DNA from: SZUA-584 sp040768905
GTDB lineage: Bacteria; Bacillota; Clostridia; Christensenellales; SZUA-584
Length of the DNA: 64,000 nt
Reading direction: 5' to 3'
NCBI GenBank assembly: GCA_040768905.1
Contig: JAXGMA010000001.1
Span: 930,001 to 994,000 of the forward strand
In this document: positions 1 to 7,456 of the stretch, piece after piece
How the letters are laid out: each line of letters begins with the position of its first letter
Position numbering within the stretch: position 1 is the stretch's first letter
Notes under the pieces: model-generated
Seen by the model: the letters and a program-made list of their open reading frames with translations, nothing else
The model's database searches: none
Told to the model about the DNA's origin: nothing
Program-made: the position numbers and the translations under genes

Positions 1-612
1 GATCTTTTGTCATTGTCTGCCCATAAGTTTTACGGGCCCAAAGGGATCGGCGCATTGTATATAAGAAAAGGAACACGGATCGTTCCTCTGCATACAGGCG
101 GGCATCAGGAGCGGGGAAAACGTGCAGGGACTGAAAACGTATCAGGTATTATCGGGATGGCAAAAGCGTTTGAACTGGCAGAATCTGAACGGGATACTGA
201 GAATAAAAGGCTTATTGCATTGCGTGACAGGCTCATTGACATCATCATCGAAGAGATACCAGGCGTGCATCTTAACGGCCACAGAGAAAAACGCCTGCCA
301 AACAATGTTCACTTTTGCTTCGATTATATCGAAGGGGAATCGCTGCTGATGCGGATGGATATGCTGGGTATCGCAGCCTCTACCGGCTCAGCTTGCTCAT
401 CGGCATCTCTCGACCCATCCCATGTACTGCTTGCTATCGGGCGGTCACACGAGACTGCGCATGGTTCCTACAGGATGACATTGGGCAAAAATACGACCAT
501 GGAAGACATTGAATATACTGCAGAATCACTCAAAAGCATAGTGAAGCAGCTGCGCGAAATGTCTCCATTTTATAATGAGGGAGGAGAATCGTCATGTACA
601 GCAAAAAAGTAA
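1..612 (+). CDS. nifS: Cysteine desulfurase, NifS/IscS type (5' end outside window)
   Basis: PLP-dependent removal of sulfur from cysteine, handing a persulfide to the Fe-S scaffold. Only the C-terminal 203 residues are in the window; the frame is open at base 1. The visible part begins just before the PLP-lysine motif SLSAHKFYGPKG and carries the mobile-loop cysteine motif TGSACSSASLDPSH, followed by the usual HETAHGSYRMTLG segment. The stop lies 19 bases inside the next gene, nifU, so the two are translationally coupled. It could be dedicated to general Fe-S assembly rather than nitrogenase: no nif structural gene is seen. The family assignment is firm; the choice of symbol between nifS and iscS is conventional. 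Confidence 0.93.
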   Translation, partial: DLLSLSAHKFYGPKGIGALYIRKGTRIVPLHTGGHQERGKRAGTENVSGIIGMAKAFELAESERDTENKRLIALRDRLIDIIIEEIPGVHLNGHREKRLPNNVHFCFDYIEGESLLMRMDMLGIAASTGSACSSASLDPSHVLLAIGRSHETAHGSYRMTLGKNTTMEDIEYTAESLKSIVKQLREMSPFYNEGGESSCTAKK

Positions 613-962
613 TGGATCATTTTTCAAATCCGCACAATATGGGAGAGCTCAAAGGTGCCAATGCCGTCGGAGAAGTCGGCAACACACATTGCGGAGATGT
701 AATGCGCATGTATTTGAAGATCGAGGATGATGTGATCAAAGATGCCTCTTTCAAAACATTTGGATGCTGCGCAGCGATCGCATCGAGCAGTATCGTGACT
801 GACATGGTCAAAGGAAAAAGCATCGAGGAAGCGCTCAAGATCAAAAATGAAGATGTTGCCAAGGCGCTTGACGGATTGCCGCCTGTTAAGGTTCATTGTT
901 CCGTACTTGCTGAAGAAGCCGTACGGGAAGCCATCAATAATTACAGGAACACCCAATCATGA
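594..962 (+). CDS. nifU: Fe-S cluster scaffold NifU/IscU N-terminal domain protein
   Basis: A 122-residue stand-alone scaffold on which a [2Fe-2S] cluster is built before transfer to apoproteins. The three ligand cysteines expected for the family are visible: NTHCGD near residue 33, TFGCCAAIASSS near 57-58 (with a doubled Cys) and KVHCSVLAEEA near the C-terminus. There is no added NifU C-terminal thioredoxin-like or ferredoxin domain, so it matches the short clostridial form. The start is fixed by a GGGAGGAG ribosome site inside the end of nifS. The stop overlaps the Rrf2 start (ATGA-type junction), so nifS-nifU-rrf2 reads as one operon. Confidence 0.95.
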   Translation: MYSKKVMDHFSNPHNMGELKGANAVGEVGNTHCGDVMRMYLKIEDDVIKDASFKTFGCCAAIASSSIVTDMVKGKSIEEALKIKNEDVAKALDGLPPVKVHCSVLAEEAVREAINNYRNTQS

Positions 963-1384
963 TGAAGCTGTCTACAAAAGGCAGATATGGCCTGCGTGCG
1001 ATCGCAGAGCTTGCTGTCCGTTCTGACAAGCCTGATCCGGTGCCTTTGGCAGCCATTGCGCAAAAACAGAACATTTCCGAAAAGTATCTGGAAAGCATGT
1101 TTTCCATGCTGAAAAAAGCAAGGCTCATTCGGTCTGTCAAAGGAGCCGGCGGCGGATATGTCCTCGCCAGAGATGCGAAACACATCATGGTCAGCGAGGT
1201 CCTGCGCGTACTTGAGGGCGACCTTCATATCGTTGACGATGAGCATTATGCAGAAGCCAATAACCCTTTGTGGTGTTTGACCAAAAAAATGGTCTGGGAT
1301 ACGGTACATGACAGAGTCAGCGGGGTACTGAGTTCTTCTTCTCTTGAGGATCTCATAAAAAGCAAACAGCAAACAGATAATTAA
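959..1384 (+). CDS. Rrf2-family transcriptional regulator
   Basis: 141-residue winged-helix regulator. The N-terminal MKLSTKGRYGLRAIAELA segment, the ISEKYLESMF recognition region and the wing GAGGGYVLAR are typical of Rrf2/IscR/CymR. IscR binds its cluster through three closely spaced cysteines, but here only one Cys is present (NPLWCLTKK), so cluster sensing of the IscR kind is unlikely. It overlaps the end of nifU by 4 bases and is followed 17 bases later by metA. By neighbourhood it may control cysteine/sulfur use, as CymR does in Bacillus, but this is inference. Two adjacent ATG codons make the exact start uncertain by one residue. Confidence 0.9.
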   Translation: MMKLSTKGRYGLRAIAELAVRSDKPDPVPLAAIAQKQNISEKYLESMFSMLKKARLIRSVKGAGGGYVLARDAKHIMVSEVLRVLEGDLHIVDDEHYAEANNPLWCLTKKMVWDTVHDRVSGVLSSSSLEDLIKSKQQTDN

Positions 1385-1401
1385 CGATAAAGGGGAAATA
1401 T

Positions 1402-2310
1402 ATGCCGATCAAGATACCCGAAAACCTGCCAGCATACGGCATCCTGAGCAATGAAAACATCTTCGTGATGGCTGATGAGCGCGCGCTGCACCAGGATATC
1501 CGCCCGCTTAAAATCGTTATCCTGAATATCATGCCGGATAAAATCCAGACTGAGACACAGCTTTTACGGCTGATCGGCAACTCGCCGCTTCAGGTGGATA
1601 TTTTATTGCTTCAAACTGCCACCCATACCCCGACACACACAGCGCCTGAACACTTAAATTTGTTTTACAAGACTTTTGACGATATTAAAATGCATAAATA
1701 TGACGGCCTTATCATTACTGGCGCACCTGTTGAAACCCTGGAGTTTGAGCAGGTCAATTATTGGGATGAACTCAAAGCCATCATGGATTGGAGCAAAACC
1801 CACGTTTTTTCAACTATGCACATATGCTAGGGTGCACAAGCTGGCCTCTACCATCATTACGGGATCCCGAAATACACACTTGATGAAAAAAAGTTCGGCA
1901 TATTTGCACATACATTGAATAAAGAAAACATCAAGCTGCTGCGCGGCTTTGACGATATTTATTATGTTCCGCATTCACGCCATACGGAAGTGCGCCGTGA
2001 GGATATCATCAAAAACTCTTTATTAAGGATACTGTCGGAGTCGGATGAATCGGGCGTTTACATCGTGACCGCTCTGAAAGGCCGGCAGGTTTTTGTGATG
2101 GGCCATCCGGAGTACGACCAGTTCGCTCTGCAAAGAGAATATTGCCGGGATATAAAGAAAGGGCTTGACATTGCCCTCCCAAAAAACTACTTCCCGCATG
2201 ACGACCCTGAAACAACCCCGCCTGTTTCATGGAGGAGCCATGCCAATCTGCTTTTCGCAAATTGGCTCAACTATTATGTGTATCAGGAAACACCTTATAT
2301 CCTTGAATAA
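1402..2310 (+). pseudogene. metA: Homoserine O-acetyltransferase MetA, interrupted by one in-frame TAG
   Basis: Acylates homoserine in methionine synthesis. The frame reads without a gap from ATG 1402 to TAA 2310 (302 codons) except for TAG at 1828-1830, codon 143. The codon before it is the family's catalytic Cys142; after it the family sequence GAQAGLYHHYGIPKY continues in the same frame, so the TAG sits where relatives carry Trp (TGG). The catalytic His-Glu motif GHPEYD and the C-terminal PHDDPETTPPVSWRSHANLL are intact. Codon 111 is Glu (GAPVE), which in characterised members goes with acetyl-CoA rather than succinyl-CoA. Either a young nonsense mutation or suppressed readthrough; a restart at ATG-poor downstream sequence would lack the nucleophile. 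TAG is an ordinary stop in neighbouring genes. Confidence 0.9.
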
Positions 2311-2377
2311 GAAGGTACAAAAACACAAGCCTTCATAATAAAAGCTCAAAACACGCCTTACATATCTTATCAGAACG

Positions 2378-2409
2378 AAAGCCAATGCACTTGGTCATGG
2401 CTTTTTTTG
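2378..2409 (+). terminator. Rho-independent terminator after metA
   Basis: AAAGCCA (2378-2384) pairs with TGGCTTT (2398-2404), followed by a T run to 2408. It is oriented to end the nifS-nifU-rrf2-metA transcript. It overlaps the last codon of the convergent Rnk-like gene. Confidence 0.5.
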
Positions 2410-2790
2410 CACAGAGGCATGCACCACATCCTTGATCTGAATGTGTGTGGGTATCCCGTTGATATCCCATTCATAATCATCACCAATGCGAAAGCCGAGT
2501 ATGGCTGTACCAATTGGCGACAGCACAGAAATCTTATTTTCAATGACATCCGCTTCATCCGGGTAAACAAGCGTGACCTGTTCCTCTTCACCGTTCATAT
2601 CAAGCAAAACAGTAGAGTTCATGATGACGACATCAAAGGGCAGGTCTTTTGCATCTACAGTCTGCGATACTTTCAGTTCATCTTCCAGTCTTTTCACGTA
2701 ACTTTTACCGTCAATCTCTTTTTGCTTGATGTCATTGATCAGATCCAACAGCTTGTTTTTATCGTGTTCTGTTATATAGACTCTTGGCAT
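2395..2790 (-). CDS. Rnk / GreA-GreB C-terminal-domain protein
   Basis: 131 residues. A short helical N-terminal region is followed by LPFDVVIMNSTVLL and the C-terminal signature VLSPIGTAILGFRIGDDYEW, which match the Rnk (regulator of nucleoside diphosphate kinase) branch of the Gre-factor superfamily; the THIQIKDV ending also fits. Such proteins bind RNA polymerase near the secondary channel but usually lack the acidic coiled-coil tip that stimulates transcript cleavage, so the true role is open. The start has a GGAG site 9 bases upstream. It is followed on the same strand, further upstream, by another more divergent Gre-like gene. Confidence 0.8.
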   Translation of the reverse strand: MPRVYITEHDKNKLLDLINDIKQKEIDGKSYVKRLEDELKVSQTVDAKDLPFDVVIMNSTVLLDMNGEEEQVTLVYPDEADVIENKISVLSPIGTAILGFRIGDDYEWDINGIPTHIQIKDVVHASVQKKP

Positions 2791-2925
2791 AGTCGTCGTC
2801 TCCTTATATAAGTGTGTTTATAATATTTTATGGCTTCACATACGCGCGAATGTCTTAAAAACATTGTATAGCAAATTAAATATTTTCTTTTTTTAAAAAT
2901 TTAATATCAAGATGGCTGACTGTTT

Positions 2926-3360
2926 TTAAACCACTATTTTTTTTATTGTGTACCGTTTTGTGCGGCCTTGTTCTTTGATTGTCACCCTGTCCCCCTTTTT
3001 CTTGAACAGCAAAGCATCAGAAACAGGCGTTAAGCATGCATGAACAGACTCTGCGGACACCGTCGCTTGCTGTGTTTCCTCCGGCAGAACAATTTTGTAC
3101 ACAGAGCGTTCCGGAGATTCACAGCCTTCTGCATAAACGGTGCTTCCCAAAACCGCAAAAGGGATATCGGATTGATCATCAGTCACTGAAGCTGTATCCA
3201 GAAAATCTTCAATCCGTCTGATATATGCGTTTAAAAAATCAAGCATCGCCATGTATGTTTCATAATCTTGTGCATAAGGACTGATGATACTGATTTTTCT
3301 GTTATGAATATCAAGCATATGGCTTAATAAGTAATCAAAGATCTCTTTGGATATCGTCAA
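2926..3360 (-). CDS. Divergent GreA/GreB-like protein
   Basis: About 144 residues. The C-terminal half keeps the Gre/Rnk FKBP-like pattern: VLGSTVYAEG, ACLTPVSDALLFKKKGDRVT, then a KRYTIKKI strand. The N-terminal half is helical (about residues 10-60) and unlike canonical GreA. I chose TTG at 3360 because GGAAG lies 7 bases upstream; an alternative TTG at 3378 has no ribosome site. A strong promoter (3454-3482) drives it. Together with the Rnk-like gene 130 bp downstream it forms a tandem pair of Gre-fold proteins. Function unknown; possibly an RNA polymerase-binding factor. Confidence 0.65.
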   Translation of the reverse strand: MTISKEIFDYLLSHMLDIHNRKISIISPYAQDYETYMAMLDFLNAYIRRIEDFLDTASVTDDQSDIPFAVLGSTVYAEGCESPERSVYKIVLPEETQQATVSAESVHACLTPVSDALLFKKKGDRVTIKEQGRTKRYTIKKIVV

Positions 3361-3453
3361 TTTGCTTCTTCCTTTCAAATAAGATAAATGTAAAAAAACA
3401 TTTCACCAAGGCTTTGTGTGAAATGCCGCGATCATTGATCATTCTTTAACAGT

Positions 3454-3482
3454 ATTATAGAGCACATGCTATCATATGTCAA
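3454..3482 (-). promoter_or_regulatory. Sigma-A promoter for the Gre-like gene
   Basis: On the minus strand TTGACA (3477-3482) and TATAAT (3454-3459) are separated by exactly 17 bases. The -35 is embedded in TTGACATATG, the same ten bases found twice in front of the DUF134 gene. Confidence 0.8.
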
Positions 3483-3779
3483 CTCTGGATATGGATGGTT
3501 TTTTATGACTTCTGTATAATTTAATGGGAAACTGCGCATTAAATGATAACCAAAAAATCTGCCAGCAGCCATATTTGCAGGATGGGCCTGCTCCCTTTGC
3601 CTAATTCTTTGCGCCTTTTATTAGCCCTCGATTAAAAAGCATCCTTCTTAGACACATTCATATTATGCTAACGAGAATAACGGTTGCGATCCTTATTTCA
3701 CCTTCTTAATTTCTATTATTACATAATAGACTGACACACAAAAGAAAAATTATTATTAATATCAAAACTTATTGAAATG
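3483..3779. other. Intergenic stretch with no recognised gene
   Basis: AT-rich spacer between the divergent Gre-like and DUF134 genes. No convincing open frame, RNA fold or repeat was recognised apart from the promoter elements annotated at its two ends. Confidence 0.5.
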
Positions 3780-3836
3780 TTATTGACATATGCCATAAAC
3801 TATTGTATTGTATAGTTCAGTTATTGACATATGCCA
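3780..3836 (+). repeat. Direct repeat of 16 bp overlapping the DUF134 promoter
   Basis: The identical 16-mer TTATTGACATATGCCA occurs at 3780-3795 and 3821-3836, start to start 41 bp. The first copy holds a TTGACA that is 17 bases from TATTGT (3806-3811), a plausible -35/-10 pair. The spacing, about four helical turns, would place two bound proteins on the same face. Likely operator copies, perhaps for the DUF134 protein itself; this is inference. Confidence 0.6.
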
Positions 3837-3863
3837 AATACTATAGTTTTAAGGAAGGTAGCC

Positions 3864-4232
3864 ATGCCAAGACCCAGAAAATGCCGGCGCATCTGCTGCA
3901 TGCCAGGCAATAAAAGATTTGGCCCTTTGGATGATGCAGGCGAAGAACAAATTACCGTCGCAATGACGGTGGATGAGTTTGAATCGATACGGCTTATCGA
4001 TTTGGAACGACTGAGCCAAGAAGAATGTGCCAACCGCATGAATGTCGGCAGAGCGACTGTGCAGGCCATCTATGCCAGTGCACGCATGAAGATTGCGCAA
4101 TTCATTGTTAACGGTATGGAGTTATCCATCAGCGGCGGTGATTTCATCCTCTGTGAGAGAACAAATTCTGATTGCGGACACGGCGCCCGCCGAAAAAGCA
4201 GATGCCGTTTCGGAGACGAAGAAAAGATTTGA
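3864..4232 (+). CDS. DUF134-family helix-turn-helix protein
   Basis: 122 residues starting MPRPRKCRRICCMPG, the diagnostic DUF134 opening with a Cys pair. Next come MTVDEFESIRLIDLE and a sigma-like helix-turn-helix, LSQEECANRMNVGRATVQAIYASARMKI (about residues 50-80 overall). The C-terminus is Cys-rich (CERTNSDCGHG). The start at 3864 is preferred to an upstream in-frame ATG at 3831 because GGAAGG lies just before it and family members start with MPRP. DUF134 genes commonly sit beside NifX/NafY-domain genes, as here. A metal- or Fe-S-responsive regulator is plausible but unproven. Confidence 0.88.
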   Translation: MPRPRKCRRICCMPGNKRFGPLDDAGEEQITVAMTVDEFESIRLIDLERLSQEECANRMNVGRATVQAIYASARMKIAQFIVNGMELSISGGDFILCERTNSDCGHGARRKSRCRFGDEEKI

Positions 4233-4297
4233 AATAAGCGGCTATGCACCGCTGCTTAAGAACTCTTAAGCTATTCATAGAAATGAGGAAATATAGT

Positions 4298-4678
4298 ATG
4301 AGAATCGCGGTCACATATGAAAACGGACGGGTTTTCCAACACTTCGGGCACACAGAAAGGTTTAAGGTCTATGATACAGAAAACGGCAATGTGACAATGG
4401 CCACGACCATCAACACAAACGGCAGCGGCCACGGCGCTCTTGCCGACATTCTTAAAAAGATCAGCGTAGACACACTTATCTGCGGCGGTATCGGCGCAGG
4501 TGCAAAGAGAGCGCTGGATGAAGCAGGGATCCAAATCTATGCCGGTGTATCCGGAGATACCGATATCGCTGTAGAGCAGTTGCTTTCGGGAAACTTGATA
4601 GATGATCCGCAAGCGTTCTGCGAACATCAAGGTGAACACCACGGGAACAGCTGCGGCGGACAAACCTCTCACAAATAG
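4298..4678 (+). CDS. NifX/NafY-like dinitrogenase Fe-Mo cofactor-binding domain protein
   Basis: 126 residues of the NifX/NafY fold (MRIAVTYENGRVFQHFGHTERF, then LICGGIGAGAKRALDEAGI and YAGVSGDTDIAVEQLLSG), seen in proteins that carry Fe-Mo or other Fe-S clusters. The C-terminus has His/Cys clusters (CEHQGEHHGNSC) that could bind metal. The start at 4298 has GAGGA upstream; an earlier ATG at 4244 lacks one. Sits 65 bp after DUF134 on the same strand and probably shares its transcript. No nitrogenase genes are visible, so a general metal or Fe-S carrier role is more likely. Confidence 0.85.
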   Translation: MRIAVTYENGRVFQHFGHTERFKVYDTENGNVTMATTINTNGSGHGALADILKKISVDTLICGGIGAGAKRALDEAGIQIYAGVSGDTDIAVEQLLSGNLIDDPQAFCEHQGEHHGNSCGGQTSHK

Positions 4679-4746
4679 AATAAAAAACAAGGCACCTCGC
4701 CTTATGACATCGCAGGGCGCCTTATTGGTTGTTGATCCCTCCGCCC

Positions 4747-5823
4747 TTAATATATAAATGGAATGATCCTGTATTTCACTTTTTGGGTGTACCTGTCCCA
4801 AAGCTCTCCGTATTTAGCCCTGCAAACCTTGTCGTCATCGGCTTGGCGGCTCAGCATAAGGGCTATATAGTAAACCGGATACAGCCAAACCATCCAAACC
4901 CCAAGGTAGCCGGAGGCAAGGGCAACAGCAACAGCCTGTATGATTTCTCCAAGATAGTTGATGTGACGGCTTGCGCCCCAGTAACCGCTAACAAGCAGTC
5001 TGAGATTGCCGTCGCGAAGCACTTTTGGTTTGATCCAAAGGAATTTTTTCCCGGGTGAAATTTTAAACAAATACTTTTGCATATTTGCGCCGCGTGTCAA
5101 TACCCAGCCGAAGAGGAAGAGCGCCCCAAAAAGTATTGTAAGCCATACCGGATGGCCGGGATCCGGAAGATGCGCGGTAAACCAAAGTGAAACAGAATAA
5201 AAATACGGATAGAAAGCAAGACACCCAAACCCCAATTTGAAACCAACGCGTTCAGCAATAAAATCGTAAGTCCAAAGATGAATTTTTTCGAAGATCAGAT
5301 AATCAAAGCAGAACCAGGTCAGCATAGCACAGCCGAGGAGAAAGCCATAGTTAATACTTTGGACATTCATGATATGATACGACGCAAAAGAAAGCACATT
5401 CAATTGAAGCATAACAGCGCCAATCAAATATAGCCACATCTTTGCATCAATAAAGCCGTTTTTAAGCTGCGGATCTTTGACTCTGCCAAACCAAAAATCA
5501 GCCAAGATAGATTTGCCGCTGGATGGGTGTTTGAGAACGATGTAAAAAACATAGCCTAATCCGATGGTGCAGGCGCCAATAAGGCCCTGCCACCTCGTTT
5601 CATACAACCATGTGTATGGAACGAGGTTAAAATGCCCAAGGAGAAACCAAATAAGAATGCTTGTCCAAAGCACATATTTCCCATTGATCCTGTAGTGCAT
5701 GACTTCGCCTGTCATCTCATTTTTCACATACCCCTTCATCCTTTTAGCGGGAATGATGATGTGTAAAAGAGTGATCATTAAGTATGCGATAAATGGGGTG
5801 ATCAATCCTAAAAATAAATTCAT
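4747..5823 (-). CDS. ERG4/ERG24 sterol-reductase-family membrane protein
   Basis: 358 residues with about eight to ten hydrophobic segments from residue 5 on. Two C-terminal hallmarks of sterol C14/C24(28)/delta-7 reductases are clear: VSGYWGASRHINYLGE (about 285-300) and the closing block DDDKVCRAKYGELWDRY...YRIIPFIY. These residues form the NADPH site in studied members. The gene overlaps the upstream SDR stop by 4 bases (ATGA) and has GGAGG before it, so the pair is cotranscribed. A membrane NADPH-dependent reduction of a sterol- or isoprenoid-like double bond is implied; the substrate is unknown. No sterol synthesis genes are in the window. Confidence 0.85.
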   Translation of the reverse strand: MNLFLGLITPFIAYLMITLLHIIIPAKRMKGYVKNEMTGEVMHYRINGKYVLWTSILIWFLLGHFNLVPYTWLYETRWQGLIGACTIGLGYVFYIVLKHPSSGKSILADFWFGRVKDPQLKNGFIDAKMWLYLIGAVMLQLNVLSFASYHIMNVQSINYGFLLGCAMLTWFCFDYLIFEKIHLWTYDFIAERVGFKLGFGCLAFYPYFYSVSLWFTAHLPDPGHPVWLTILFGALFLFGWVLTRGANMQKYLFKISPGKKFLWIKPKVLRDGNLRLLVSGYWGASRHINYLGEIIQAVAVALASGYLGVWMVWLYPVYYIALMLSRQADDDKVCRAKYGELWDRYTQKVKYRIIPFIY

Positions 5824-6605
5824 GACAAACCTCCGGTGTTTTTCGACATTATTGCAATCGCGGCTTTTCTGCTCAATGCTCTCGACAATATAAATCTGCC
5901 GATTTTATTTATGATTCCGGGAACGATGACCGGGCCTCTTCCCAAAGCATTCAATGTTCGTTCGGCGACGATTCTGGCTTCAAGTGCACCGGGCGCTGGT
6001 TTGGTTTTCACGGTTTGCTGATAGCCGGGAGTGAGTACAGCACCGGCACAGCAGGCAATCACATCTATCCCATGCGGCTTGAACTCTTTCCAAAGGCCTT
6101 CGGCTAAAACAGCGTTAAATGATTTTGTTGCCGCATAAGCCGAAATATTCGAGCTGCCCTGCGTCCCGGCCAGCGAAGACATCAGCACAATGCCGCCACG
6201 TTTTTGCTGTATCATCGGCGCAGACAGAAGTTTAATAAGCAGCAGAGGTGTTTTTACATTGACAGCAATGGCGAGCGCCAAATGGTCTTCGCTCGTATTT
6301 TCAAACAGGCCTATCGGAGCAAAGGCTGCATTATACAAAAATAAACCAATAGGCACATGAAGCGTACTGATCAATTTTTTCACATTTTCATGGTCAGCCA
6401 TATCCGCTGCCAGAGCAATGACATCGATTTTGTATTTTTCTTTAAGCCGGACCGCCGCAGCTTTCAGCCGATCTTCTTGCCGCGCCATGATGACCAAATT
6501 TAATCCCCGGCGTGCAGCCACCTCAGAAAAAGCAAAGCCCAGTCCGTCAGAGCCTCCGGCGATAAAAGCGTACAGCCCGTATTTTTCTTTGAATCCAGAT
6601 TTCAT
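5820..6605 (-). CDS. Short-chain dehydrogenase/reductase
   Basis: 261-residue Rossmann oxidoreductase. The cofactor loop GGSDGLGFAF (about 17-26), the LYNAA motif (about 89), the catalytic Ser in LMSSLAG (about 143) and YAATK (about 156-160) make a complete active site. The loop ending MARQEDRL, with a basic residue after the second strand, suggests NADP(H). The overall pattern is closest to the KAR/17-beta-hydroxysteroid dehydrogenase side of the family. It is the first gene of the two-gene operon with the sterol-reductase-type protein. Ketone/alcohol conversion on the same lipid-like substrate is a reasonable inference. Confidence 0.88.
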   Translation of the reverse strand: MKSGFKEKYGLYAFIAGGSDGLGFAFSEVAARRGLNLVIMARQEDRLKAAAVRLKEKYKIDVIALAADMADHENVKKLISTLHVPIGLFLYNAAFAPIGLFENTSEDHLALAIAVNVKTPLLLIKLLSAPMIQQKRGGIVLMSSLAGTQGSSNISAYAATKSFNAVLAEGLWKEFKPHGIDVIACCAGAVLTPGYQQTVKTKPAPGALEARIVAERTLNALGRGPVIVPGIINKIGRFILSRALSRKAAIAIMSKNTGGLS

Positions 6606-6663
6606 AATAATGGCTTCACCAGTATAACAAAGATAATATTTTTGAATGCTTTACAGTATCAAT

Positions 6664-6795
6664 CTAGCCGACCGTTTCGAATTCTATTTTAAGCGTCTTT
6701 GCTGTTTTTTTCAACTCATCATCAATAATTATAATGTTTTTCATTATAGATAGATCAGACCAATTAAGGGTGCATTGATCCTTTTCTTTTGCCAT
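6664..6795 (-). CDS. Possible small protein or C-terminal gene remnant
   Basis: 43 codons, ATG at 6795 to TAG at 6664. The product contains MKNIIIIDDELKKTAKTLKI and looks like natural protein sequence. No ribosome site precedes the ATG, so it may be the tail of a lost gene rather than a real short gene. No family recognised. Confidence 0.25.
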   Translation of the reverse strand: MAKEKDQCTLNWSDLSIMKNIIIIDDELKKTAKTLKIEFETVG

Positions 6796-6893
6796 GCATC
6801 ATATCTATGCATACAATAATCGTCCCTGCACCATATCCCAGCGGTTAACAATGACTGTTCCGAAAAATCCAAGTAAACATAAGCTTCCGCAAA

Positions 6894-7406
6894 TCACCAA
6901 CATGGTTTTGAGTCGAATTCCATTGATAAGCGATCACTTATTGTCTTTACGAATTTCTCCACAGCTTGATCGATAGCATCTATCAACGAGGCTTGATCCT
7001 CAAAATCTGGTTCAGCTGTCAAGATGCACTCAATTATAGCATCCGGATTATTGATATCATGAAATAGATTTACATCACCTGAAATATTACTTTTAAGTAT
7101 AAATGCGTAACCTTTTGCAATATCCCTGTTCCGGGCAGAAAGCCATGCTTCAAAGGCTCCCTTTTCATGTAAGTAGACAATGGCAATTTTTAGACCTTTA
7201 TCCTTTAATAATTTCGTGTTCAGAGAAAAATTGGACATATCCATGTATCCTTGATATATACTGCTTACATCGTAATGTGGGTGTTTCTTGATAAACGCGG
7301 CTCTTAATTTCCCTAAAAATTCTAATATTCCTTTGTATGCAATTTGTATTTCACCCTGATGTAAATGATTTGTATACGCTTCAATCAGCTCATTAAGAGT
7401 CTTCAT
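6894..7406 (-). CDS. DUF7000-like protein, putative immunity gene
   Basis: 170 residues, soluble, no membrane segment. It has the pattern I associate with DUF7000: GEIQIAYKGILEFLGKLR, then YQGYMDMSNFS, then LKIAIVYLHEKGAFEAWLSA and a C-terminal FEDQASLIDAIDQAVEKF. Function of the family is not established. It lies 50 bp downstream of the Imm-5-like gene on the same strand. A shortened, broken copy of both genes in the same order is found at 12.2-12.8 kb. The position in an island with a SUKH gene suggests an orphan immunity role. The family name is from memory and should be treated as probable. Confidence 0.7.
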   Translation of the reverse strand: MKTLNELIEAYTNHLHQGEIQIAYKGILEFLGKLRAAFIKKHPHYDVSSIYQGYMDMSNFSLNTKLLKDKGLKIAIVYLHEKGAFEAWLSARNRDIAKGYAFILKSNISGDVNLFHDINNPDAIIECILTAEPDFEDQASLIDAIDQAVEKFVKTISDRLSMEFDSKPCW

Positions 7407-7456
7407 ATTCCGCCTCCATATTATTAAGGAATGTTTTGTTTTTTATGATTGCACAG

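Noticed and set aside
594..1384. A nitrogen-fixation cluster, from the nifS/nifU and NifX-like names
   Set aside because: No nitrogenase structural or cofactor genes are seen; these families serve general Fe-S and metal handling.
1800..1920. A frameshift in metA
   Set aside because: The two halves are in the same frame; only one stop codon separates them, with no insertion or deletion.
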